Source: Mactra quadrangularis
Taxonomy: Eukaryota > Mollusca > Bivalvia > Venerida > Mactridae
Length of the DNA stretch: 64,000 nt
Direction: 5' to 3'
Assembly (NCBI GenBank): GCA_025267735.1
Contig: CM046304.1
Span: 2,480,001 to 2,544,000, forward strand
This document shows, one piece after another, positions 1 to 12,880 of the stretch. A program made the translations under genes and the position numbers. The number at the start of each line of letters is the position of its first letter. The stretch's first letter is position 1. The notes below the pieces were generated by a model that worked only from the letters and a program-made list of their open reading frames with translations, searched no databases and was not told where the DNA came from.

Positions 1-1263
1 TTTTGTCACACGTGAGTTTTAGGGATTTCCTGAAGACTTGGGTATGTGAACTATTTAGTTATCATGAGTTTATTTCAAAGGTCGGCGTGATCTACCACCC
101 TTGATTTAATGATTTTTGACACGTGTTCTCGATGAATGATAAAATAGTTTGTAATTTGGAAAAAAATTGAGGTGATTCTAGATTTTTAATGTTTTTATTC
201 AATGAACTGTGTTGATTAAATTGGAAAATTTAGTTTGTTTGGTGCATGTGTACTTGTATTGAGGTACGAATTTAACGTGCATGAGTTTGTCTTTCTCTTT
301 ACTGTCAGATTGTTTACTGTCAGATTGTTGATCAGTGTTGTTGTTTTGTTTCTTGGAACAAGTTTATAAATTACAGGTTTTAGATTGTATAGGAACAGCT
401 TCGAAGATTAACTATGGATTAATTAATGAAATAATCATAGATGTAGCTATAATCGCCTCATTATTTATTTACATATTCTGTACATTTCAATTATGCATTT
501 ACTTGTTGATTTATTATCAGATAGTAGGCTATTTATGCTTCGTTTAACAAATTCAATACATTGCATTTTGCATTGCAATGTAGTTGTATAATCTATACTA
601 CATTTTGTCGCTATGGTTATCGATTCAAGTTTACACCTGATGCATACTCAGCAATACAGGTAGAGAGGCAGTATTCTTTGCAGGGGTGCTCTAAATTCAT
701 TATTTTGGGAAAATAATCTGGAAAAGCAAATTCTAATTCTGAAAAAAATCTTCAAATTTTGGTGGTCCAAGTGAGGGATCCCCTTGCCCCTACAAGCCAA
801 ATTTTGCTTCAGGATCTTTCAAAGGCTACATGTATGTATATCTTAAACTAGACAACTGATTTATAAATGTACCTGTTCAACTTGAATATTGAAGATGTAT
901 AAAATGAAAATGTCTCTTTTGTTTTGAAATAATTAGCTAGCCTATAAACATATGGGGTTAGAATGTATATTGTTTATAAATGAATGATTAAGCTCTAATA
1001 ACCAGGTCAATTAATTTACATTATGGTATTTATCTGTAAGTGTTAGCATTTCAATCAATGAAGCTCTTAGACACTTTCTTGTATCTTGAGATTTAAACCA
1101 ATTAAGAAGTAATTAAGAAAATATCTGCATAGCGTCAGCTAGACATACTTTGCTGTTTGCAAGATAGTGATGGTGATAAGAGAATGAATTCTTCCATTGG
1201 ATTTTACTTGTGGCATGCATTCATCATTCTTTAATTTAACCCACTAGTTTGAAGCTAAGCAGA

Positions 1264-1468
1264 GCTTTTTTTCAGTATTTGGGGAAGGGGCCTGGGGCCT
1301 TTTTATATATAAAACATTTGGGGAAATTTTATCGCAATTTCATTGAAAGGGGAACAAAATATCCAAGGTAAACTCCAAATTTTGGGAAAACTGCATGATT
1401 TTAAAGAAATTTCAAGAGGGGAAGGCGCCTGTTAACGGCCCCTGTTATATAAGGAAAAAAGACCTGCT
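1264..1468 (+). repeat. Dispersed repeat, copy 1 (TTCAGTATTTGGGGAAGGGG family)
   Basis: About 205 bp beginning TTCAGTATTTGGGGAAGGGG and ending GTTATATAAGGAAAAAAGAC. Recurs in the same orientation at 37797-38005, and weakly at 57450-57600. Confidence 0.75.
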
Positions 1469-3423
1469 AAGGGTTAGTGAAAACTGAATCAGGCTGGTGA
1501 AAATTACTGATTTCATATAGTCAGACTAGTTGATAAGTTTTGACTTTTACTATTAACATAAATTGAGCTAGTGCTCGAAAAATTTTAAGGCGATGACTGA
1601 TTCATGGCATTCTGTCCTTTTGATAGTACTATCATGCTTTCTCTAGACTATGTTGCCATCACAGTTTTCTTCTTCGTTAAGTCTCTATTATAATTTATAA
1701 CCATTCCAATATTATATGGGCCAGGACAAAACAAGTTTAACTTCATGTAAATAAAGAAGGATATATTCTAGTTTTGCACTCTTGATTTATGGCACATTGC
1801 ATTTCTACTAAACAATTTAACTACTCTAAACTAATATTAAAATAATGGTTTATTGACTCAAAAGACAAACACACTTTGCTGAAAGTCCCAACACAAAAGA
1901 GGCTGCCCTTGAAGGCTTGTTGAATTTTTATATAATTTAATGTTTTTTTCTACAAAATTGATTTTTCTTCTATTCTCAGATCAATGCTGCAAAACTTGCT
2001 GCATTCAATAAAATAAAAATCTTCACAATTCTTACCTGGTATCAAAATAAAATTGATTATTTTATTTTATTATAGAAAATCTTTAGAATAGAAGCTGTTC
2101 TACTTTCAAATAATAGGCAATGTACTTGTTTAGACCTTGTAGGATCGAATTTCATTTTATCTTGCACAAAGGAAGGTAAACACTGTTGTCTCGACCTATA
2201 AATCATGTTCAGGGGCTGATCAATACAGTATTTCAAAAGGGTCTGAAGCAAGATTTTAAGTTATGTATCTGAACACCTAAGTCATAATTCAAAATCCCTT
2301 TTTCTAAGTTTATTTCAAAAGTATTTCCAAGTTTATTTTTTTAGTTGTTTTTAATTGTCAAGGAGTTTTAACCCCTTCCCCCTTAAAGGATCCTCAATTT
2401 TGTATACATGTCATTTCTATGTGATATATAAATTTTACCTGACGGTGAGTTCATCCCACATGTACTTGATGTAAATCATATATTGATAAAAAAACCTCTT
2501 ATTTAACTAAATGAAGATGTTCTCTTATTATATTACTCAGTGTTAACATTATACATGTCAGATGTCACTACTAATCGCCATAGCAACCGTAATCTTTCGG
2601 TGAAGATACTTAAATATTATCACTCATACTTAGTTATTTTCACCGAGTATATTGACTCTCCTTTGTTTTAATATTTTCCCTGTTTCCCAAGTTTTTAAGT
2701 GTAAGCTAAGTACATGTATGTCAAGGTAACTCAAGTTTTACACTTAGATCATTTTATGTTAACTACATTTTTTTAAGTGCCCCACTTTATCTGAATTTGA
2801 AAATATACTTATTTGAACTGTACTGGTTACAGAGATTAAATTACAAATTGAATTGAAAGTATCATATTGCATGTTATATACATATAATTACATTGCTCAG
2901 GATCTCGCATATTAGCATTCACCTAAACGCACTAGCCTGAAGCCTGGTATTTATGAAAATAATTGACTCAAAAAGTTGGGCTTGTTAACAATTTTGCCCT
3001 TAACTTTAACTATTATTATTAATAATGTTAAAGTCGGACCAGTGCTCAAGAAAAATTAAGGTGATCTTATTTAGCAATCAGTGAAAGTTAAGACTTGAAA
3101 AATTATTCTATTTTATTTAAATTCAAAATTTGATTTATTTATTTAAACAAAATAAAACTGTGGTAAACATCTCAAACATGCAGTCATGCATTTATAGATT
3201 TATAAATTGGTTCATTCACAGTTTGTAGTTTGTGATGATTTTAAATCATACATATCATCAACACCACACAAAACAGTCAACGAAAATGCAAACTATGAAA
3301 CAACATTTTAAGTTGTTTGAACATTTTCAATTTTGATTTGAATTTGATTGATGCATTTTAAGCTTGTAAAGTCACTGAACTGACACTCAAGCATACAAAA
3401 TATAATATATCAACGATTTTTAC

Positions 3424-3600
3424 AGTTTGCTACAAATTAATCATAAAATACTCTAATAAAAGTTCTGTTCTGTTCTGTTCTAATCTGCAAACTTTCATAT
3501 TGTAAAAATGATTGCTACAAATTAATTATTAAATACAACAGTGCAAAGTTCTGTTCTGTACTGCGCTGATCTGCAAACTTTCATATTGTAAAATGATTGT
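3424..3600 (+). repeat. Two-copy tandem duplication with TTCTG microsatellite
   Basis: A segment of about 88 bp (GCTACAAATTAAT ... AGTTCTGTTCTG ... CTGCAAACTTTCATATTGTA) occurs twice in a row. Each copy carries a short TTCTG/GTTCT run. Confidence 0.75.
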
Positions 3601-4028
3601 GTTATACAATAAAGTAAAGGATTTTAATTAATTGATCGTACAATAGATTTTCAAACCCTTGTATAAATAATCTTTAGATCTGATATTAATCTTGTCTTAA
3701 CTTGATATTCGATCTACGTTTTTAAGTTTATTGTACTATATCGAACGTGTTTGAACGTCAAACTAAAATGTCAATATAAATGACTGAAAATTAAAAAAAA
3801 TATTTTTATAGTAAATAGGTTTTTGTGTATCGGTATACATATTTGAATTTAACGAGAAAGGATATTTTGTTTTTGATTCAGAAAATATTTGTAAGTAACT
3901 GTTGGTGATTTTGTGATAATTATTTATATTAGAAAAGATTTTTATATTCATGTATATTGTTAGATGTAGGATTTAGTTCTTTGAATGCAGGAAAAAGTTG
4001 TTTTATTATATATTTATTTCTTTATTTA

Positions 4029-4437
4029 ACAGGGCTCGAATTTAACAAAATTTTGGACTGGCAATTTTTTGCGAGTTGATTCTATTTCAACTCGCAAAAT
4101 GAAAAAATCACTTGCATTATATTTCAAAATTTTAATAGCATACATAATTTCTATTCTCATATGCTATATAAAACCACACAGTACTATATCTAATTGTAGA
4201 TAGAACAAGGGCATTATTGCGAGATAGACCAAGATTTTAGACCTTTTTAGGATGAATCTTTACTTAATCTATCAATCTATCTGGCCGTTTCAATGCTGAT
4301 CTGGGCCTCAATAGTTTTGACAGTAATAATGCGTCGATTCTAACTTGCAAAAATTTGCAAGTTGAAATAAAAGTTACTCGCAATTTTCAAAACCAACTCG
4401 CATTTTGCGAGTATGCAAGCTTAAATTCGAGCCCTGT
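4029..4437 (+). mobile_element. MITE with ACAGGGCTCGAATTTAA terminal inverted repeats (family A)
   Basis: About 409 bp. Left end ACAGGGCTCGAATTTAA and right end TTAAATTCGAGCCCTGT are perfect inverted repeats. The subterminal arms (TGCGAGTTG... and ...CAACTCGCA) are also inverted. No coding capacity. A second copy lies at 60177-60537. Confidence 0.85.
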
Positions 4438-4817
4438 TTTAATTAAGGAAGTAATTTCAATACAATGAGTTTTTTTGTTCAATTGATTTTTATTTTTTGT
4501 GTAATTGTATTAAGTGTTATCATAAAATAAGTGTCTCTTATATCGTCATCTTAATTTATTCTATTCTATTCTTCCACAATTTTATGTACATAAGGCTTCC
4601 CATATAATTTTGATATTTATTGAAGTTTGTTAATTGAATTCATGTCTTTGATATTAAATATAGGCCATTGATGTAAATAATTTATTTTATTCTATAACTT
4701 CTATTGAGGGTTTTTAAAGGCGTTTTGTCAAAAATGTATTTCATATTTTGCAAGTGTTGGAGGCCTTGGGTTGGGACTGTTAGTGTGTACATTTTGCAGA
4801 GATTTAAAATGTAATAT

Positions 4818-5234
4818 GGGGCACGTTCTACAAGGAGATCGCTAGCTAGCGATTTCCTATAGAACAGTCTGCTACGATCAAGCAAATTGCATTGCTTGCT
4901 AGCAATACCTAGAAAGTTTTTTTTCTTGCTAGCCATATCATTCAGAACACTTCTGCTTATTTCAAAATGGCTGCCCCCTGTGGGAACATGTTTCTTTTTC
5001 AAGAATACTGATGTATATTTTATTAAATGCATATATTTCGTCAAAATGGTAAAAATAGAATAATCATGGTGACAATCGATTTAAATATTTTTCATTTGTT
5101 ACATTTCTGAACTTTTTGTTGGAGAAAGTCGCCATTTTGTTTTTGCTAGCTTGAAGAAAACCGTTCAATAGACCACTTATGCTACAAACAATCACTTTCA
5201 AAAAGCGCTAGCTAGAGATTGCCTTGTCATGCCC
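4818..5234. mobile_element. Palindromic non-autonomous element (GGGCACGTT... family C, diverged)
   Basis: About 417 bp bounded by GGGCACGTTCTACAAGG and CCTTGTCATGCCC, with inverted GCTAGCTAG-type arms and a CGCCATTTTG/AAAATGGCTGCC internal pair. Resembles 19799-20253. The longer minus-strand reading frame inside it is taken as incidental. Confidence 0.6.
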
Positions 5235-5335
5235 TTGGTCATTGATGTAAATATTATAGAACATAACAAAAATGTAAATAGATGTAAATATTTTTATATT
5301 TTCAGAGTAGATAAAACATCATACATATTTACAAG

Positions 5336-5402
5336 ATGGATTTAATAGTAGATAAATATAATCATTTTACTGAGTTCTACTCATGGGCTCTCTCTGTCTC
5401 AG
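5336..5402 (+). CDS. ELOVL4: ELOVL4-like coding exon 1
   Basis: Starts at ATG 5336 and encodes 22 residues ([20 protein letters not shown]...) before a GTATGT donor, ending in phase 1. The split codon rejoins as Asp with exon 2. The exon probably begins at 5306 behind a TTTTCAG acceptor, making 5306-5335 5' UTR. Confidence 0.9.
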
Positions 5403-8400
5403 GTATGTATATGTACAGTCTTTGTTACTTTACCTCAATGAATGGCAGATATGTGTTTAAATTTTACCACTGATTTTTCCCATCGGTTATATATAAATGA
5501 TTTTTTTTCCAAATTGTTTCGTTAGATTTATATAACTTTTTATACATGAATAACTTTCTCTAAAATTTTTGTATCTAGGTTTTTCTCTTTCTGTTTTTAT
5601 GTGTTTGTGGCTTTCAGCCTGAACAAATATTATCTTCTGTAATTTCAGACTCTCATTCAATCCTTAGGTCAAATAATTCAGCCAGTATAATAATTCAAAT
5701 AGTTTCAAATAAATTGTCTGTTATGACTGTCACATTTATTTCTTGACTCCTTACAAACACCTGAAAAATGAACTATTTCCAGCATGGAGTCAAATGCTGA
5801 TATATGCGATGAGTTGTGCATCTCAGTAGAGATGTTTACTTTATTAAGGTCTTTTTAAACCCGAGTATATGTTATCTATAATAGTGGTATATGTTTGCTA
5901 ATGGTAGTAATTATGCCTGAGTATATGTATGTATTAACATTTGTATATGTTTGCTAATGTTCATATATTTTTGGTTTTATTTCAGACAAGCGTGTAGAGA
6001 ACTGGTTCTTAATGCAAGGTTATACCCCTACCCTACTTATAACAGCTATATATGTATTATTTGTGACATGGATTGGACCAAAATTTATGGAAAATAGAGA
6101 ACCATATAAACTAAAATGGCCGATTGTTATATATAACTTTGTTTGTATAGCCATTAACTTTCATATATGTACAGAGGTAAGAATATGTTTCAATACACCA
6201 TACTTTTAAAAATATAGCCCTTCAGGTTAGCTCGTTTAAAATCTTGCTAGAATACCAATCATGGTGTTTTTGGTTAGACTCCCTACATAACCACCCTTGG
6301 GCCAATATATGCAAGATAGTGTTTTTTGACTAATTTTAGAAAAATTCTTCTATTTTGTATCGCTAAATTGAAGTAAGAATTGTTATAAATATAATATACC
6401 ACCCTGGAGTTTAGTCATGATATGGCCTCACGTCTACCACTGTTTCTAGTTTGGGTATTTTTTGCCACTGCTGAAAATATTTTCTCTGTACTGGTTAAAA
6501 GCTTAGATGAAGAAATCTGGCTCTCCCCAGGAATATTGGGAAGGTAATAAATTCACCAGACTACCAGCAATTCTTGTCCGAGGTTACCCTTTGTATTATT
6601 ATTCGTCAACCATATTTAAAGCCAGGGTTCATTCATAGGGTATGAGTTCGGTTGGTTTCAGACAATGGCAATTCTGGACGACTGTGTCTAATGTCCACAG
6701 ACTAAACTTGAATTACAATCTTGAGATCATCAAATGTATGAGTTAAATGTAGTGAGACTTAATGTAATGTTTTATCGTTTATATCTCATGAGTTAGTTTA
6801 TCTAAACTGCTATAAATTGTAGAAACATTTATATAATGAAAGTTAGTTGAAATAATTTACTCCATGGGACGTAGCATGATGACATTTCATCAGTCGTATA
6901 GAATTAAATATTTTATTGTTAAATTGTTTTATCTTTCTCCTGGGAGATTCTGACTGCTGGAATGTTTTATAGTAATGATTGCTAAATGCTTAATGAAAGT
7001 TTATATCTGTATAGATCTGCATGTTGTAATAGTATAGGCTTAATGCATTTAGAAGCTGATAGTCTGCGTATGAATGAGTTAGTTTGTTTTATGTAGCTAG
7101 TGAAAAGTTCTGCATTTTACAGTCTAGGGTTATTGAAAAAAAATTTTTTTTGCTGGGGGGATAGTGTAGGCTCAAAAAAATGTCTATAGGAATCATATTC
7201 TTTCAGTTTTTTATTCAGCATTACAAAACTAGATGCAAAAAAGACTAGCATTATACTGAGCCAGCAATTTTTAGATGGGGCGATTGGACGGGCGGGCGTC
7301 TGGTGTCTTTATCAATTGCGTTAAAGTTTTCAATTTAGCATATATCTCTGCCATTTATTGTCAGATCTTTATGAAACTTCATACAATGATAACATACCAT
7401 GTGATGAACAGAATTAGAAAGTAACTACAACACTACCTGGCTTTATTATGGATTATTTCCCTTTGTAACTTTTGAGTTAAAGTTTTTAAATCTGGCTTTA
7501 ATGTGGTTTCCACATTACATTTTGTTTTAAGTTTGTTGAGTGCATTGCTGATTGTATGATTATCTCTGCTATGTAAAATTGAGTTATATATTTTTCAATG
7601 CATGTTATGTTTTTCAGTTGTTGTATAACACAACAATGGTAGGATACAATTATTCATGTCAAACAGTTGATTACTCAGATAATCCACATGAAGTCAGGGT
7701 GAGTAGATTTATAGTTTCACTATGTTATCCAATGCTACAGTCCCATAAACATAAAACAGCCGTGAGGGCACCGTACAGGTGCTGTGCAATCAAGCTCTTC
7801 TAGGACCAATACAATCTCTTGCGTACCTTACGGACTATTATGTTTTTACCAGGGTTCGTGAGATGAGCCCAGGATACACATCAGTTTCAAAGTCAAATCG
7901 TGAACAAAATTGTGGCCGAGTATGGATTAAACATGCATATCTTCCAGCTAGGGCTCTGTACAGGTGTGTTATTTGTACCATGTGTGTACCGTCACCTTAA
8001 TATGCAAGGCTTCCCACGACCTACGACTGTATGCATGTACGTGTCCGCAACAAGCCACGATTTTATGGGACAGAGGCATAAGTCTTACTAGTCATAATCC
8101 ATCCTTCAAGTATAAATCATGCTGCTTTTGGATGCAAACAAAGTGAAACTATTAAATTTATATTAGTTTTTAAAAGATTTCTGAGCTTGCACAGCTAGCT
8201 TGGTCAGTAGGATGCATTTCTACTGATCGAAGGGTCAAAGGTTTGATTCTCGGGTGGGGCATACTTTCATTGAGTTTGGTCATGAAATGATTTCTATGAA
8301 CATATTCTCTCTCCTACCTCTGATTCTTAATCATGTCAGGCAGTTGTAAGTCACTGACAGAAGTATGTGCCTAGTAACTGGTTATATGCCTAGTGACTGG

Positions 8401-11400
8401 TTAACAGCTAAATCCAGAGATTTAGCCTTCCCATGAACAGTGAGTTGGTTGGCTGACTGCCGTGATATGACCTATACAATGTGTTGCTATGGCAGTTAAA
8501 TAAATAAAAAAAATTTACTTATTTTATATGATTTTGAATAATGATTTCTAAATTGCAATGATTTTATGTTTATTTTTCTATACATTTTCCAGATAGCTAA
8601 AGCTTTATGGTGGTTTTATTTCTCAAAATGTGTGGAGATGTTAGATACAGTATTTTTTGTATTACGTAAAAAGAATAATCAGATTAGTTTTCTACACGTA
8701 TATCATCATGCTACTATGTTCCCTATATGGTGGATGGGTGTTAAATGGGTCGCTGGAGGTCAATGTAAGTAGAATTCTTATGCCAATACATGTATTTATT
8801 ACACAATGTTTGTCTAATAAGTCTAACCAATCGACAATCTGCACTTGTACTAAGTGACAGTCCAATATATTCCCCTATTGGGTAAAAAAAAATATTTTTG
8901 TATTGGACGGTTGGGTACATGTGCACTTAACGATATTGATGTTGATGGTGTAGATAAGAATAGCTGTAATTGCTTTGTTCGGGATGATGGGGATGATGAT
9001 TATTTCAAAGTAAACAAAATATATATATTAAAAGGCTTGTCCAATATGACTTTTCAAGCTGTGTACACTTCCAAATATTTTTCCGTATTGTTCAGTATAA
9101 TGTATAATAACCTATAAATCATGTAACTCGTAGTGATAGCATTTCTGTAAATCTAGCCAAAAGAGTAAGAGGATAAATTACATTTTAGTGTGTTCATATG
9201 TCTTGACCATGCATTAAAATGGATTCTTAATGGTAATTTTGGAGTTGTCTCCCCTTCTCCACAAATAAATTCTAGATTTTAGCTTGACACTTAACATCTG
9301 TAATAAATATTGCTTTTTCTTTAATTTAATTGATAATTTACACTGTGTAATTTTTCTCCATTTAATGACGTTTCGGCATTTTGCCTTTTTCTAACATGCT
9401 TTTTCTAACATAAATATTTATAAATATAAATATCTATGTTAGAAAAAGGCAAAATGCCGAAACGTCATTAAATGGAGTAAAATTACGGAGTGTAGATTTT
9501 TTGTATCCAACTGGATACTGTACTTGGATAATAATTGATAATTGTTGTTATGTTTTGTATATTTCAGCATTTTTTGGGGCCATGATCAATTCATTTATTC
9601 ATGTTATAATGTATACATATTATGGAATAGCTGCGTTAGGTCCTCAATATCAGAAATATTTATGGTGGAAGAGATACCTTACTATTATACAACTTGTAAG
9701 TAAATAATTATATATCTGGGGTGCTTTTCACAAAAATTCTTACGAAAAAAATCTTTCTAAGTCAAAAGCAAGAAACATTAATAATACACTTTTTTGGGGG
9801 GGGCTTATCAATTCCAAATATTATGGAATTGTGTGGAATATTGTATACCTTTTGAATATCTTATCATAGTTATGCTTATTATCAATCTGACTTTGAACTG
9901 CTAATTATATGAAATTGTCTTACGAAGATCTTTTTCGTAAAAATTTTAATGAAAAGCACCACTGGGTGTAATCGAGTAATCTGGTTGGTAGTAGCAAATA
10001 TGACTTTGTTGTGATCTGAGTAAGATCAGACCCTTTTGAAGAAGAAATGGCGATAATATTGATTTTGCTATGTAAAGGGAACAGATGTCAGCTCCTAATA
10101 ATGAGTAAGCAAGTACTGGTTATATAAATGTCCAGGAAAGCTGGTTAGGGGAGTTAGCAGAAGTTCATAACAAGGGCTGTCACAATACACCAGAAGCGTA
10201 ATGCGATATATTGCAATACGCTGTCATCGTATTGCGATACAACCACGATATATTGTGGGCTTTTAGATTTGTTGTTCGTCCACTGTATTTATCAGAAAAA
10301 ATGCAAATCTTATATGCAGCTACTAATAGAATCTAGCCTCTTTAACTATTTACGGTCATTTAGGACTGAGACGCGCCCAATCGGTTAAATTGTTGCAACT
10401 TCAGGTTAGATGGAATGAACAATGGAAAAACTGACGCTTCACTACTTTTATTTTCTAAAGGGAATAATTTTCCAATGAAATAAAAAATATCGCCAAATAC
10501 CGGTACATTAAAACCGTACCGCGGTACATATTGCTGCAGCTACGTATAGCAATATACCGGTATATTGTGACAGCCCTATACATAACCTAGTAAAGATGTT
10601 GATAAAAAGCAGTTGTGATCCAGAAGTCATATCATGTCCTTTTCATTTCATTTTTATTTACATGTTTAGGGGTGCTCGCAAGACTGTAGTAACTCGCTCT
10701 TTAACGCAATGCACTTACTACAGTCTTGCAGGCAACTCTTGAAATTTATTAATATTGTACGTAAGTATAAAAAATTGAAGATTTTATATTTTCCTGTGTT
10801 TATTGTTATACAATTACCTGTTACGGCTTCATTTGTCTGTATATTTTTAACCCCCTGATTTAAATAAATTATAATTTTACATATTAAGAGATTATTGTAA
10901 GTAATACACCATTATAATATCTGAGTTTCTAATTCATATTCTTTGTAATGTACGGAAGTCAAAAATTCTTATTATATCCATATTTCTTAACTGTCTCATT
11001 AGCCCAGTGGGTTTGATTCCCGGGCAAAACATACTATGGGTTGAGTTATGAAATATTTTCATATGGCAGTTCTCCTGATTGCGTCTGTATTAGTTGTCGG
11101 CCTCTGACAGTTGAATAAAATATAACAATAGAATTGTTAAAAAATCTTTTTATGCTCTCAGTGGTGACTGGTTTTACACAAGTATTATAGCATGTAAACT
11201 TGCATGAATTACATTTATATGCATCTTCTATTCTGTGCTACGCTTCCCAAGTACATCTGTAGCCTGTTCAATTACCCTAAACATTACAAAACGTTTCGTA
11301 ACGATACATTCGGAACTCTTCGGCCATTCGCTGCGAATAATCTAATCTAAAAAACAAATATACGATCGTTAAGGCAATGAGTGATGTTTCAAAATTTACA

Positions 11401-12839
11401 GACTAAAATTGAAACATCACTCATTGCCTAAACCATTGTGTATTTGTTTACTTCAACACCAGTAGTTTCAAAATAGCGTCTAAATATGTCCGATATTATT
11501 TGCAGCAAATGGCCGAGGAGTTCCAAATGTATTGTTACAAAACGTTTTGAAACATTTTGTAACGTTTAGGGTAATTGAACAGGCTACTGTACTTGTCTAT
11601 TATTTGCTTTTGCTACAGTATGCCTTGGACATTGATTTTAAACAGCTTAATTTCATTTTAAGTTTCATGCATTAATTACTTGAAAATTTGAAAATAATAT
11701 TTTTTTTTTTAAAAATCATTTTGAAGTAAAAAAATTATTTCAAGTGAAATGCATACATTTTCCTTTTTTTAAATTTTATTTTTTTTGAAAATACTTTTTT
11801 TTATTTCATGTACAAAATTTATTTCACCCATGCATTAGTGCTAAATTGCTTACATTTCATATTGTATGCTCCCATTCTTCATTGTTAAAAAAGAAACCCA
11901 ACTTTACTAAAACATAACATAAAAAATGCTTAGTCATGCTTAGAGAGTATTTATATTTTCGTCTGCAGATTCAATTTTTCGCTGGAATGGTCTACGGTGT
12001 TCAAGGTATTCTTGTAGATTGTGATTATCCACGCTGGATGTTATGGACATCTCTAGTTTATGGTGTTACCATTATAACTCTTTTCTTAAACTTCTATATC
12101 CAAGCTTATATAAAGAAGCCTAAACAGGTAATGTTACCCCACCCACTTTTATTTTCATTTATAATTTTCACAACAAATTTTTTTTTGTTGGTTATTTTTA
12201 GATTCAGTTCAACGTTGGTATTATACATGCTGTCCAGTCTCTCCTTGTACGATGTGAGTTCCCACTATGGATGCAGTATGCAGTTGTCTTTTACGCATCC
12301 ACAATTTTGGCCTTATTTCTCAACTTCTATTTTCAAGCCTATATCAAATCACAAAGGCAGAGAAAGGTACTTTTCAGTTTAATCTTTTGTTTGTTTGTTA
12401 AAGTCAGAGCTCGACATTAAATTTTAAGGCAGGTTGAACAACCTGCTATGTTTTATGTATTTCGCTTGCCTGAATCACAAATTGTTACTAGCAGAAACTG
12501 GTTGCCCGAAGCCAAAATATAGGTTGTCAGAGGCAATAGGGCCACCTTTAATGTCGAGCTCTGTAAGTTCAAAGTATCTGTTGCATGTTCAAACAGCTTT
12601 TTTTGTTTAGTTGTTTTGTTTTGATTTTTTTTATATGTTAAGCCCTCCGAACAGCACCATTGACTTAAAGGTTTTACTTGGGGCATCAACGCTTGTGTTG
12701 TCGTTTGCCCCTTTGCTTGTCTAGGGGCCATAACATCTTCATTTAGCATCAAATGATTATAGATGCTGTATATCTGGTCATGGCAATGGACCAACAGGCC
12801 ATGCATTAAAACCATGATTCCATTTTGAACAAAATCTGA

Positions 12840-12880
<41 letters not shown>

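Larger units (their letters stand above)
1..5305. other. 5' flank or 5'-UTR intron of the elongase gene
   Basis: No coding exon is supported. AT-rich, with short open frames that have no coding character. Contains a dispersed repeat at 1264-1468, a duplicated about 90-bp segment at 3424-3600, a MITE at 4029-4437 and a second palindromic element at 4818-5234. The first noncoding exon and promoter of the elongase gene may lie here or to the left of the window; neither can be placed. Confidence 0.6.

Noticed and set aside
4682..5044. 120-residue minus-strand frame
   Set aside because: Lies in a palindromic repeat and has no recognisable domain or splice partner.
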